Shown here piece after piece: positions 35,082 to 43,019 of a stretch of 64,000 nucleotides of DNA. The stretch is taken from the NCBI GenBank assembly GCA_038245725.1, contig JBBRSD010000002.1, forward strand, positions 248,001-312,000, given 5' to 3'. A model generated the notes under the pieces. That model searched no databases. It saw only the letters and a program-made list of their open reading frames with translations, and was not told where the DNA came from. The stretch comes from JBBRSD01 sp038245725. GTDB taxonomy: Bacteria > Actinomycetota > Coriobacteriia > Anaerosomatales > JAAXUF01. Position 1 is the stretch's first letter, and the number at the start of each line of letters is the position of its first letter. The translations under genes were made by a program, and so were the position numbers.

Positions 35082-35440
35082 TCGTGGCTCTCGTTCTCAT
35101 CGGCGATCGGTGGTGCGACGGGCTCACTCGCCATATCGCCACCATCACCGTCACCGAGCTCGAAATCCGCGTCTTCGGGCGGGATGACCGATCCGACCGC
35201 ACGACGGGCGACCTGCATCCTCGCTCCATCAACAAGCTCGAGGAGCAGGCGTTCCTTGTCGGCATCGACGATTCTGCCATAGATGCCACCGACGGTGACG
35301 ATGTCGGTGCCCGGCTCAAGACGGGACTGCATCTCGGCCTGCTGTTTCTGCCGCTGCTGCTGCGGGCGGATGAGCAGAAACCACACCGCAGCCAACATCA
35401 GAGCGATCGGAAGGAGATTGGCCAACGCTTGCCCTGACAT
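35078..35440 (-). CDS. yajC: SecDF-associated protein YajC
   Basis: This 120-residue protein has one N-terminal membrane helix (LANLLPIALMLAAVWFLLI) followed by the family hallmark RPQQQRQKQQ. The soluble domain has IVTVGGIYGRI, and an acidic tail completes the chain. YajC binds SecDF. I chose the ATG at 35440; the frame runs further upstream, but that part has no YajC character. The gene overlaps the HD-domain gene by 4 bp. Confidence 0.9.
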   Translation of the reverse strand: MSGQALANLLPIALMLAAVWFLLIRPQQQRQKQQAEMQSRLEPGTDIVTVGGIYGRIVDADKERLLLELVDGARMQVARRAVGSVIPPEDADFELGDGDGGDMASEPVAPPIADENESHE

Positions 35441-35570
35441 CGAGTCGCACCCTTTCCGAATGAATGCCGCCCCGACGGGACGGCCGACGCCCAATAATAC
35501 CCGCACCGAGCGCTCGATTGAAGAGGCTTCGGCCACTCATCTGAACGAACCTGACAGCGCGGTGCCCTAT

Positions 35571-36692
35571 CTAGTAGTCGACGGCCCCCTGCGAGGCGAG
35601 CCACTCTGCGAGAAACGCTCCATATCGGTCGTCCTCGACGGCGACACGCGCACGAGCCGTGAGATCGAGGAGAAAGTGCAGATTGTGCACTGAGAGCAGG
35701 GTCGACCCGAGCATCTCCTTCGTCGATACGAGATGCCGCAGGTAGGCGCGCGTGTACTCTGCACACGTGGAGCACGTGCACTGTGGATCAAGTGGCCCGA
35801 AGTCGCGCGCGTACTGCGCGTTACGCAGGTTCATCCGCCCCGCCGAGGAAAACGCGGTACCCGTGCGGGCGGTCCTGGTCGGCAGCACGCAGTCGAACAT
35901 GTCGATGCCGAGTCCGATCGCCGAGAGCATCGTCGTGGGATTGCCCACGCCCATCAGGTAGCGCGGTTTGTGCGCCGGCATCGCGTCGCACACCGGCGCG
36001 AGCGACTCGAGCATGAGGTCGTGCGGCTCACCCACCGAGTAGCCGCCGATGCCGTAACCCGGCAGGTCGAGCTCGGCGAGGCGCTCGACGCTCTCGAGCC
36101 GCAGGTCCTCGTAGACGCCACCTTGGACGATGCCGAAGAGCGCCTGATCTTCTCGGCGGTGGGCGGCCTTGCATCGCACCGCCCACTCCGCGCTGCGGCG
36201 CACCGCAGTGGCGACGAACTCCTTCTCGGCGGGGTAGGGCGGGCACTGGTCGAGTTGCATGATGATGTCGGCGCCCAGATCCTCCTGGACGCGCATGTTG
36301 TCTTCAGGCGTCCAGAAATGCTTCGCGCCGTCGAGGATGGAGCGGAACTCCACGCCGTCTTCGGAGAGCTTGAGCGTGTCGGCAAGCGAGAAGATCTGGA
36401 AACCGCCGGAGTCCGTGAGAATCGCGCGGTCCCAGTTCATGAAGGAGTGAAGGCCGCCGGCGTCACGGATGATGTCAGAGCCCGGGCGTAGAAAGAGGTG
36501 GTAGGTGTTGGCGAGCAGGACCTGAGCGCCGATCTCTTTAAGCTGTGGCGTCGTGACGCCCTTGACCGTGGCGCGCGTGCCCACCGGCATGAACACGGGC
36601 GTCTCGATGGGGCCGTGCGGCGTTTGAAGGCGCCCGCGACGCGCCGAAGAGGAGGTGTCTGTCGCGAGGAGTTCGAAATCGAAGTGTGTCAT
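35571..36692 (-). CDS. tgt: tRNA-guanine transglycosylase
   Basis: This protein of about 373 residues exchanges guanine 34 for preQ1 in GUN-anticodon tRNAs. Signature motifs are GPIETPVFMPVGT, the catalytic Asp region ILTDSGGFQIFSL, the GGVYEDLRLESV region, the second catalytic Asp in GIDMFDCVLPTR, and the zinc site CTCSTC. I chose the ATG at 36692 (MTHFDFEL) because a TACAAT hexamer at 36705-36700 ends 7 bases before it, so the mRNA is probably leaderless. The ATG at 36701 overlaps that hexamer. It works with queA and queH in this window. Confidence 0.94.
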   Translation of the reverse strand: MTHFDFELLATDTSSSARRGRLQTPHGPIETPVFMPVGTRATVKGVTTPQLKEIGAQVLLANTYHLFLRPGSDIIRDAGGLHSFMNWDRAILTDSGGFQIFSLADTLKLSEDGVEFRSILDGAKHFWTPEDNMRVQEDLGADIIMQLDQCPPYPAEKEFVATAVRRSAEWAVRCKAAHRREDQALFGIVQGGVYEDLRLESVERLAELDLPGYGIGGYSVGEPHDLMLESLAPVCDAMPAHKPRYLMGVGNPTTMLSAIGLGIDMFDCVLPTRTARTGTAFSSAGRMNLRNAQYARDFGPLDPQCTCSTCAEYTRAYLRHLVSTKEMLGSTLLSVHNLHFLLDLTARARVAVEDDRYGAFLAEWLASQGAVDY

Positions 36693-36699
36693 GTGCCGC

Positions 36700-36705
36700 A
36701 TTGTA
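36700..36705 (-). promoter_or_regulatory. TACAAT -10 element for leaderless tgt
   Basis: The minus-strand TACAAT ends 7 bases before the tgt ATG at 36692, placing transcription start at or next to the start codon. No ribosome-binding site is present. No convincing -35 is seen. Confidence 0.5.
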
Positions 36706-36799
36706 CCGAAGCCGAGCCACGAGGATGCCGAGAGCTTCGCTGGTAGACTGGGATGCGCGTGAACCGCTCGGCCGCATCAAGCGTCTTACCGGGAGCGAC

Positions 36800-37345
36800 A
36801 TGACAGAACTCGACACAGACGACGCGGCGCTTCTGACGGCCGCGAAAGGCGGCGACCTCGACGCGTTTGAGGCGCTCGTCCGTGCGCACACGGGCGCGGT
36901 CTACGCGCACGCGCTTCGGTTCTTCGGCGACGCGACGGCAGCCGAAGACGTCGTGCAGGAGGTGTGGATCAAGGTGTACCGGTCGCTTGCCACCTTCGAC
37001 GAACGGGCACGCTTCTCGACGTGGCTGTACCGGATCACGCGCAACACCTGCCTCGATGCGGCCCGGTCGGGCAAACGCCGCCCCGTGCCGGTCGAGGTCG
37101 TCGACAACGTCTCCGTTCCCGGCGACCTCGCCGATGAGGTCGCACTCACGACGTCGGTCGAGGCGGCGATGACCACGCTGCAGCCCGAGGACCGCGAGGC
37201 CTTCTCGGCGGTGGCGCTCTTCGGGCTCTCGTATGCCGAGGCGGCCGCTTTACTCGGCGTGCCGGCCGGGACGGTGAAGTCGCGAGTGTTTCGCGCGCGA
37301 CGTCTCCTCGTCCACGCGCTCGACCTGTCGACGGGAGGTGCGTGA
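36800..37345 (+). CDS. ECF-family RNA polymerase sigma factor
   Basis: This protein of about 181 residues has region 2 (HALRFFGDATAAEDVVQEVW, FDERARFSTWLYRITRN) and region 4 (LFGLSYAEAAALLGVPAGTV, KSRVFRARRLL), and lacks region 3, as expected for an ECF sigma factor. The ATG at 36800 has GGGAGCG ahead. Its stop overlaps the start of the zinc-finger anti-sigma gene, so the two are co-translated. A TAGACT hexamer at 36743-36748 could be a -10 element. The stimulus is unknown. Confidence 0.92.
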   Translation: MTELDTDDAALLTAAKGGDLDAFEALVRAHTGAVYAHALRFFGDATAAEDVVQEVWIKVYRSLATFDERARFSTWLYRITRNTCLDAARSGKRRPVPVEVVDNVSVPGDLADEVALTTSVEAAMTTLQPEDREAFSAVALFGLSYAEAAALLGVPAGTVKSRVFRARRLLVHALDLSTGGA

Positions 37346-38559
37346 TGGAGTGTATCGAGGCACAGGCGTTGATATCAGACGTGCTCGACCGAAACCCGGT
37401 CGATGCGTCTTCGCTCGAGGCCGCCAAGGCTCACTGCCGCCACTGTTCGACGTGCGAGGAATTCGTTCGAGCGCTCAACATCGTAAGGCGGGCGCCGCTC
37501 CCTCAGCCACGAGCCGACCTTACCGACCGCGTCATGACCGCGGTTCGCGCTGAAGCCGCCTCCGAGAAGCAGGCCGAGGCCGCACGCATCGAGCGTGCTG
37601 GCGCGGCGGCCGCCGAAACTGCGACCCCCCACGACGCGCATGCCGTACTCGGTGCCGTCGCCGAAACTGAGGAGGGCACGACCGCCACGGAACGCGCGCT
37701 CGCTGCTGCTGCCGCCGCAGTGGCCGCGCGCGAGCAAGCCGACGCGAAGAGTGCTGCATCATCCCTGTCGCAATCGGTCGCGCAGCGCCTGTCTTTCGAC
37801 GGCGGACCGCGGAGCAAACGTCAGCTCATCGCATGGGGAAGCGCCGCAGCCGCACTCATCCTGCTCGTAACCGTGTCGGCTTCGCTTGGGGTCATGCGGC
37901 TTCTCGGCGGGAAAACCGGCAGCGACCAGCCCAGCCAGAGCACGACCTTGGCATCCCCGTCCGGCGAAGCCCCGAAGGCAACGGCCGATGTCGTGTCTCC
38001 ACAAGACTCGGGCGCTGCCGGCTCGGCGGGTGGAGCAGCAACGGAATCCGGTGCGGCGTCCTCGGCGCAAGCGTCACCCAACCTCTACATCGTATTCGAC
38101 GGTAGTGTCTACCGGCACACGGGGTTGGGCGACCAGTCCCTTAGCGAAGTGAAAAGCTCTGGGACGGCCCGCGTCTCCTTCGACGCGACGACACCCCCGA
38201 CGACACGCTCGGTCTACTCCGGCAGCACGTCGGGCCTCGTCTATATCGCAGACAACCAGAAGCAGCTTCAGCGCTTCGAGCTCGTGACGAGGGGCTACAA
38301 GTCGACGACATACGTGCTCAAGAGCGCCGATATCACGACATTTGACGGGTGGCCTACACTCCCGGCCGGCGTTCCCACTCCCACGTCCGCGGACGGCTCG
38401 CCCACCTTCGCCCTCGATTCGACCGACCCCTCGGGCGTGTCGGTCTACCACCGGGTGGGCGCCGACGCTCATCTCGGCATCGCGGTTCCGCCGGGAACGT
38501 CTGTAAGCGACCCGGCCGCCGGCAATCCGAACTGGACATGGTGGGTCCCGGCACCCTAG
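37345..38559 (+). CDS. Zinc-finger transmembrane anti-sigma factor
   Basis: This protein of about 404 residues has an N-terminal zf-HC2/ZAS domain with the H-x3-C-x2-C pattern (HCRHCSTC). A cytoplasmic Ala/Glu-rich helical region of ~100 residues leads to one membrane helix (GSAAAALILLVTVSASLGVM), then a Ser/Gly/Ala-rich outside linker and a C-terminal domain (LYIVFDGSVYRHTGLGDQ...) not recognised. It should hold the upstream ECF sigma factor until an envelope signal triggers release. The ATG at 37345 fits the GGGAGG site better than the GTG at 37342. Confidence 0.85.
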   Translation: MECIEAQALISDVLDRNPVDASSLEAAKAHCRHCSTCEEFVRALNIVRRAPLPQPRADLTDRVMTAVRAEAASEKQAEAARIERAGAAAAETATPHDAHAVLGAVAETEEGTTATERALAAAAAAVAAREQADAKSAASSLSQSVAQRLSFDGGPRSKRQLIAWGSAAAALILLVTVSASLGVMRLLGGKTGSDQPSQSTTLASPSGEAPKATADVVSPQDSGAAGSAGGAATESGAASSAQASPNLYIVFDGSVYRHTGLGDQSLSEVKSSGTARVSFDATTPPTTRSVYSGSTSGLVYIADNQKQLQRFELVTRGYKSTTYVLKSADITTFDGWPTLPAGVPTPTSADGSPTFALDSTDPSGVSVYHRVGADAHLGIAVPPGTSVSDPAAGNPNWTWWVPAP

Positions 38560-38566
38560 ATCGCGA

Positions 38567-39607
38567 TCAGAGGATGAGCATCGCGTCGCCGAAGGAGAGG
38601 AAGTGGTAGCCGTTGTCCCTGGCGAGCTCGTAGGCGTGCATCACCTGTCCCCTCCCCGCGAACGCGCTCACCATCATGAGCAGGGTCGAGCGTGGGACGT
38701 GGAAGTTGGTGACCATCGCGTCGACGACCTCGAAGTGGTAACCGGGCAGGATGTATAGCGAAGTCGCGCCGTCGGAAGGCACGACCCCGCCTGAGTCTCG
38801 GTCGTAGGCACTCTCCAACGCTCGGACGCTTGTCGTGCCCACAGCGACCACCTTGTTGCCACGCGCCTTCGCCTCGTTGACGATCTCGGCGGTGCGCTTC
38901 GGCACCCGGAAGTGCTCCGTGTGGATGTGATGGCATTCCGGATCGTCTTCGGAGACGGGCCGGAACGTGTCGATGCCTACGTCGAGCTCGACTGTCTCGA
39001 TGCGCACGCCTTGGGCGGCGATCCGTTCCAACAGCTCGGGAGTGAAGTGCAGACCCGCGGTGGGAGCAGCCGCGGAGCGCTCGTCTCGCGAGAAGACGGT
39101 CTGGTAGAGCTCGGGGTCGTCGATGGGCCGCACGATATAGGGCGGCAACGGCATCTCGCCCACACGGTGCACGATGTCTAGGAAGCTCGACTCACCGGAC
39201 CCGAGAGTGAACTGGATGAGCCGACCGCCGCTCTCGTCGATCGTCTCGACCACCAGCCCGCTCATCGCGCCGTCGGCGAAGATGATCTTAGCTCCCGGCT
39301 TCAGACGCCGGCCCGGCTTGACCAGGCACTCCCACGCGTTGGTGTAGCGCTCGCGCAGGAGCAGCACCTCGACAGCACCACCGGTTCCGTCCTTGAAGCC
39401 GGTGACCCGCGCCGGCAGCACTCGAGTCTCGTTGACCACGAGAACGTCGCCTGGACTCAAGTACTCGGGAAGATCGCTGAACGCCCGATGCTCGGTCTGA
39501 CCGCTTGCCCGTTCGAAGACGAGAAGCTTGCACGCGTCGCGCGGACGGGTCGGCGACTGAGCTATCAGGCCACTTGGCAGGTCATAGTCGAAATCGTCGG
39601 TGCGCAC
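38567..39607 (-). CDS. queA: S-adenosylmethionine:tRNA ribosyltransferase-isomerase
   Basis: This protein of about 346 residues turns preQ1-tRNA into epoxyqueuosine-tRNA. The N-terminus reads DFDYDLPSGLIAQSPTRPRD, followed by VLVVNETRVLPAR, the TAGLHFTPELLERI stretch, and VGTTSVRALE near residue 260. I chose the GTG at 39607, which follows GAGGAGA; upstream codons in frame do not resemble QueA. It converges on the anti-sigma gene with a 7-bp gap and is divergent from the PHP gene. Confidence 0.94.
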   Translation of the reverse strand: MRTDDFDYDLPSGLIAQSPTRPRDACKLLVFERASGQTEHRAFSDLPEYLSPGDVLVVNETRVLPARVTGFKDGTGGAVEVLLLRERYTNAWECLVKPGRRLKPGAKIIFADGAMSGLVVETIDESGGRLIQFTLGSGESSFLDIVHRVGEMPLPPYIVRPIDDPELYQTVFSRDERSAAAPTAGLHFTPELLERIAAQGVRIETVELDVGIDTFRPVSEDDPECHHIHTEHFRVPKRTAEIVNEAKARGNKVVAVGTTSVRALESAYDRDSGGVVPSDGATSLYILPGYHFEVVDAMVTNFHVPRSTLLMMVSAFAGRGQVMHAYELARDNGYHFLSFGDAMLIL

Positions 39608-39696
39608 GCATCTCTCCTCGGCAGTACGGGCTTGCTCGGCGTGCCAGAAGTGTAGCGCAGGCCCGATTTCTCGCCGCCGACGGGCACGGCGCATGC

Positions 39697-39702
39697 TAGT
39701 AT
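39697..39702 (+). promoter_or_regulatory. TAGTAT -10 element for the PHP gene
   Basis: TAGTAT ends 9 bases before the ATG at 39712, and there is no ribosome-binding site between, so the transcript is probably leaderless or nearly so. Confidence 0.4.
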
Positions 39703-39711
39703 CAGCACGCC

Positions 39712-40497
39712 ATGCGTACCGGATACTCAATCGCCGACATGCACATCCATACGACCGCCTCCGACGGTACCGCCACGCCGAGGCAGGTCCTCGAGTTCGC
39801 GGCCACCCGCACCGATCTCGCGGTAGTGGCTATCTGCGACCACAACACTAACGAAGGCGCGCTCGAAGCTGAGCAGTACGCAGGCGAGTACGGCCTCGAG
39901 GTGGTCGTCGGCCAAGAGGTCGAAAGCTCCCAGGGACACATCCTCGGCCTGTGGACGCGGCAACTCGTGGCCCCGGGCCGCACCGCCGCCGAGACGGTCG
40001 CCGACATCCACGCGCAGGGCGGTCTCGCAATCGCCGCTCACCCGTACGCGCCGCGCTGGTGGCACAAGCACGGACTCTGCCGCGGTGATACCGACGTCTA
40101 CGACACGGTCGCGTTCGACGGCGTCGAAGTCGCGAACTCCACGCCCCTCATGTTCGCCGCCAACTTCCGCGCGCGGGCGTACTGGCGGGCGAACCGCGAC
40201 AGACTCGCCGCAACCGGCGGTAGCGACGCGCACATGCTCTCGGTGATCGGGACGAGCCGCACCATCTTCCGCGGTACCACCGCCGAGGACCTCCGCCGCG
40301 CCATCGAGGCCCGGGAGACCACCGGATACGGCCCGACGTTCAACCCAGCGCGGCCGCTGTTCTACGCTCGCAAAGTGCCGGAGATCAAAGAGCGTGACCG
40401 GGATCGAAAGGCACGCGAAGCCGAACGCGGCACCGACGCGTGCACGACGTGCGCGGCGTGCGCCCCGGAGCCGCTTGGCGGCACGACCGGGCGCTAG
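39712..40497 (+). CDS. PHP-domain phosphoesterase (TrpH-like)
   Basis: This 261-residue protein has the four PHP metal motifs: DMHIHTTASDG (HxH), CDHN, AAHPYAPRWWHKHG and GGSDAHML. The fold is that of PHP phosphoesterases such as the 3',5'-nucleotide or 5'-exonuclease family (YciV/RnmA). The C-terminus ends with a short Cys cluster, CTTCAAC, that is unusual for the family and may bind metal. It is transcribed divergently from queA, and its 3' end overlaps the queH stop by 4 bp on opposite strands. Confidence 0.85.
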   Translation: MRTGYSIADMHIHTTASDGTATPRQVLEFAATRTDLAVVAICDHNTNEGALEAEQYAGEYGLEVVVGQEVESSQGHILGLWTRQLVAPGRTAAETVADIHAQGGLAIAAHPYAPRWWHKHGLCRGDTDVYDTVAFDGVEVANSTPLMFAANFRARAYWRANRDRLAATGGSDAHMLSVIGTSRTIFRGTTAEDLRRAIEARETTGYGPTFNPARPLFYARKVPEIKERDRDRKAREAERGTDACTTCAACAPEPLGGTTGR

Positions 40498-41138
40498 CCC
40501 GGACCCGGTGCCATCCCTCCACCGCCCGTTCGAGCCTCGGCCCTCGCGGCTGCCCTCGCCGCCTTGCGCTCCGCTCGTTGCTGGCGCGCCTCGACGTCGG
40601 AGAGCACGCACCCGCAGTAGTTCTGCCGATACATCCCCAGTTCGCGCGAACGGCGCGTAGCCTCGGGATAGCGCTCTCGGAAGTCGCGGTGCATGTACCG
40701 CACGCCCGCGGCAACCGCCGCGAGCTCGCCTTCCTCGCGAATCGCCTCGGCGTTCTGGTAGGGGCTGACGGACAGCGTCGTAGCAAACGCGTCGAAGCCG
40801 TTCTCGGCAGCGTAGGTAGCCGCCTGGCCAAGCCGGAGGATGTAGCAGGCTCTGCACCGAGCGGCTCCGGCCCGCGCGAGCGGACCCACAGCCGCGACCC
40901 ACGCCGCAGGGTCGTACGCCACCTCGATCACGTCGATCCCGAGCGGTTGGGCGTAGGCGAGCAGCGTATCGCGGCGGCGCTCGTACTCCTCGGCGGGGTG
41001 GATGTTGGGGTTCGCGAAGATGATCGCAACGTCGTCCGCGTCGGCGGAGAGCGCGTCGAGCGGCTCGAGCAAGCATGGCCCGCAGCACGCGTGAATCAGG
41101 AGTCGCGTCGGTCGGGCTGTGTCGGAATCTGCGCTCAT
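40494..41138 (-). CDS. queH: Epoxyqueuosine reductase QueH
   Basis: This 214-residue protein matches QueH (DUF208), the non-cobalamin epoxyqueuosine reductase that finishes queuosine in tRNA. The conserved Cys pattern is present: HACCGPC near residue 17, RCRACYILR near 93, and YCGCV near 175. The tail is Arg/Ala/Gly-rich. With tgt and queA nearby, the window encodes the last three steps of the pathway. The preQ1 branch (queC, queD, queE, queF) is not here. Confidence 0.9.
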   Translation of the reverse strand: MSADSDTARPTRLLIHACCGPCLLEPLDALSADADDVAIIFANPNIHPAEEYERRRDTLLAYAQPLGIDVIEVAYDPAAWVAAVGPLARAGAARCRACYILRLGQAATYAAENGFDAFATTLSVSPYQNAEAIREEGELAAVAAGVRYMHRDFRERYPEATRRSRELGMYRQNYCGCVLSDVEARQQRAERKAARAAARAEARTGGGGMAPGPG

Positions 41139-41156
41139 GACGCCAGTGTACGCGCT

Positions 41157-41801
41157 TTAGCGCAGGTACTGCCCCACGACGAGCGCGACGCCGAAGAGGA
41201 TGAACGCGACTCCGGAGACGCGGGTGATGAGCCGCTCCGGCAACCGTTTGCAGAAGACCGCGCCGATCAGTATCGCGAAGCCGTCGGCGATCACCATGCC
41301 CAGCGTCGAGCCAAGCCACACGCCGAGAAGTGCCGTAAAACGACCCGAGGCACCGGGAGCGGCCGGCAACCAGCCCGCCGCGAAGCCACCGAAGCTGCGC
41401 AGCGCCAACGCGGGGTCCGCCGCGATCGTCATCGTCATGATCTGCGTCTTGTCCCCCAGCTCGGCGAGGAAGAACGCGATGCCGGTTGTGACAACGGGCC
41501 CGAAACGCGATGGCGCAGCGTCAGCATCCTCGTCGATGGAGTCGCCGCGCAGCGTCCAGACTCCGAAGCCGACGAAGAGCAGTCCCGCGGCCCACGTCAG
41601 GGCGACCTGCGGGATGAAGGAGCCCAGCGCCGCTCCCGCAAGCGTAGACAGCAGGTGGATGATGAGCGTTGCGACGAAGATGCCGGCGAGGACCTGCATC
41701 GGGCGGTACCGTGTCGCGAGGATCAGAGCAAGCAGCTGGGTCTTGTCGCCCAGTTCCGCGAGCGTGATCAAGATGGTGGCCACCAAGAACGTGTACAGCA
41801 T
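41157..41801 (-). CDS. TMEM165/GDT1-family (UPF0016) cation exporter
   Basis: This protein of about 214 residues has six membrane helices in two similar halves, each with the family motif E-L-G-D-K-T (near residues 16-21 and again in the second half). Members export Mn2+ or Ca2+ in exchange for protons. The ATG at 41801 follows AGAGAGG. No yybP-ykoY (Mn) riboswitch is seen; instead the cold-shock gene terminator is directly upstream. Confidence 0.9.
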   Translation of the reverse strand: MLYTFLVATILITLAELGDKTQLLALILATRYRPMQVLAGIFVATLIIHLLSTLAGAALGSFIPQVALTWAAGLLFVGFGVWTLRGDSIDEDADAAPSRFGPVVTTGIAFFLAELGDKTQIMTMTIAADPALALRSFGGFAAGWLPAAPGASGRFTALLGVWLGSTLGMVIADGFAILIGAVFCKRLPERLITRVSGVAFILFGVALVVGQYLR

Positions 41802-41844
41802 GTGGACCTCTCTACGCGGAATTCGCGAAACCGTCTGCAAACAA

Positions 41845-41872
41845 GAAGACGGCCTGCAAGCAGGCCGTCTTC
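41845..41872 (-). terminator. Intrinsic terminator of the cold-shock gene
   Basis: GAAGACGGCCTG and CAGGCCGTCTTC form a perfect 12-bp stem with a 4-nt loop 21 bp past the stop codon. On the minus strand it is followed by TTGTTT. Confidence 0.8.
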
Positions 41873-41893
41873 CGAAGTGGCATGTGTTGCGAG

Positions 41894-42097
41894 CTACGCC
41901 TTATTGACGTTGGACGCCTGCAGCTTGCCGTTCTGGCCGGTCGTGATGTCGAACGTGACAGCCTCGCCCTCGTCGAGCGTCTTGAAGCCATCGCCCTGGA
42001 TCTCGGAGAAGTGGACGAACAGATCGTCGCCGTCCTCGCGAGAAATGAAGCCGTAGCCCTTGTCCGGGTTGAACCACTTGACGGTACCTTCAGCCAT
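41894..42097 (-). CDS. csp: Cold-shock protein (CspA family)
   Basis: This 67-residue protein is a single cold-shock domain with both RNA-binding motifs, KGYGFISRE and LFVHFSEI, preceded by GTVKWFNPD. It acts as an RNA chaperone in the cytoplasm. The ATG at 42097 follows AAGGTGA. A leader of about 95 nt separates it from its promoter, which is long enough for structure-based temperature control, though none was folded here. Confidence 0.96.
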   Translation of the reverse strand: MAEGTVKWFNPDKGYGFISREDGDDLFVHFSEIQGDGFKTLDEGEAVTFDITTGQNGKLQASNVNKA

Positions 42098-42197
42098 GCC
42101 TGACTCACCTTCCGCCCAGAAAAGGGCTTGAAACGTGCGTCTGCTGTTCCCACAGCATCCGCGACCCTGCGAGCCGATCCCCGACCCGCAGGTCGAA

Positions 42198-42226
42198 AGT
42201 CTATCGGCAGACGTCCGGCAAGGCAA
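42198..42226 (-). promoter_or_regulatory. Promoter of the cold-shock gene
   Basis: Minus strand: -35 TTGCCT (42226-42221), 17-bp spacer, -10 TAGACT (42203-42198). The spacing is ideal for a housekeeping sigma factor. Confidence 0.6.
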
Positions 42227-42248
42227 GAACCGCGGCATGCCGGCTCGC

Positions 42249-43019
42249 TTACTGTCGCGAGCCTCCGGCTTGCAGATGGCGAACGAAGAGCACTCCGGCG
42301 ACGGCGATCGCCACCACGAGCATCGCGAAAAGCGCGATCAGGAGCGTGTTGGAGCTCCCGGATGTGGAGGTCGTTCGTGCGCTCAAAGCTGAGTACGAGA
42401 AAGAAACCGTTTGCGTCTGGCCGGGCTTCAGGGCGAGGGGGCTGCTGCTATAGAGCTTCTCTCCCGCCTGATTGGTTTCGGGCGCCCCAACGGGTGCGGG
42501 CTTGATCTGCACGTTGACCGAATTCGGGGGCGTGCGCACGGAAAACGATGTGAACGGCGATGCGGCAGACTGAACCCACTCGAAGGAGCCGGTCACCGCA
42601 TCACCCGCGACGCTCAGTCCCGGCACCACACAGTCGATTTGCGCCGTGCGCGTTTCCGAGACCGAAAACTCGGCGTATTCGCCACCGACGGGGCTCTTCT
42701 TGATCTTGTAGGACCGCTGAGGATCAGCGCTGACAGCACCGCCGAGGACTTCGCCAGCCCACTGGACCGTCGCCCCCGTCGCAAGCGGGATCCTCACGAC
42801 GGTAGGGAGTTTGACGGTGTCTAGGAGAGAAAGCGACGTCACAACGACGAGCTGTCCATTCTCCGTCCACGATTGCAGATCGACCGTGCCGCCGGCCTGG
42901 GGAGCCGCTTGCTTCTGCTTCCCAGAGGCCTTCGCGGCCGCGGCAGGAAGCGGGCTGGCGAGCGCGACGGCGAGCACGCATGCTGCCAGCCCGGCCGCGT
43001 GGTAACCCGCGATCCTCAC
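42249..43019 (-). CDS. Secreted protein with C-terminal membrane anchor, unknown
   Basis: This 256-residue protein has a signal peptide (AAGLAACVLAVALASPLPAA), an extracytoplasmic beta-rich region of ~185 residues, and a C-terminal membrane helix (TLLIALFAMLVVAIAVAGVL) with a short basic tail. I recognise no named domain. It starts at a GTG overlapping the folD stop (GTGA), so it is translated with folD. It is probably an envelope protein facing outward. Confidence 0.7.
   Translation of the reverse strand: MRIAGYHAAGLAACVLAVALASPLPAAAAKASGKQKQAAPQAGGTVDLQSWTENGQLVVVTSLSLLDTVKLPTVVRIPLATGATVQWAGEVLGGAVSADPQRSYKIKKSPVGGEYAEFSVSETRTAQIDCVVPGLSVAGDAVTGSFEWVQSAASPFTSFSVRTPPNSVNVQIKPAPVGAPETNQAGEKLYSSSPLALKPGQTQTVSFSYSALSARTTSTSGSSNTLLIALFAMLVVAIAVAGVLFVRHLQAGGSRQ

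Noticed and set aside
33246..35282. A 678-codon open frame on the plus strand opposite secD, the HD gene and yajC, and many similar long antisense frames
   Set aside because: The protein is Arg/Asp/Glu-rich with no domain, and the minus strand holds clear conserved genes. High-GC codon bias produces such frames.
41802..42097. Manganese (yybP-ykoY) riboswitch before the GDT1-type exporter
   Set aside because: The space upstream holds only the cold-shock gene terminator and the short csp gene.
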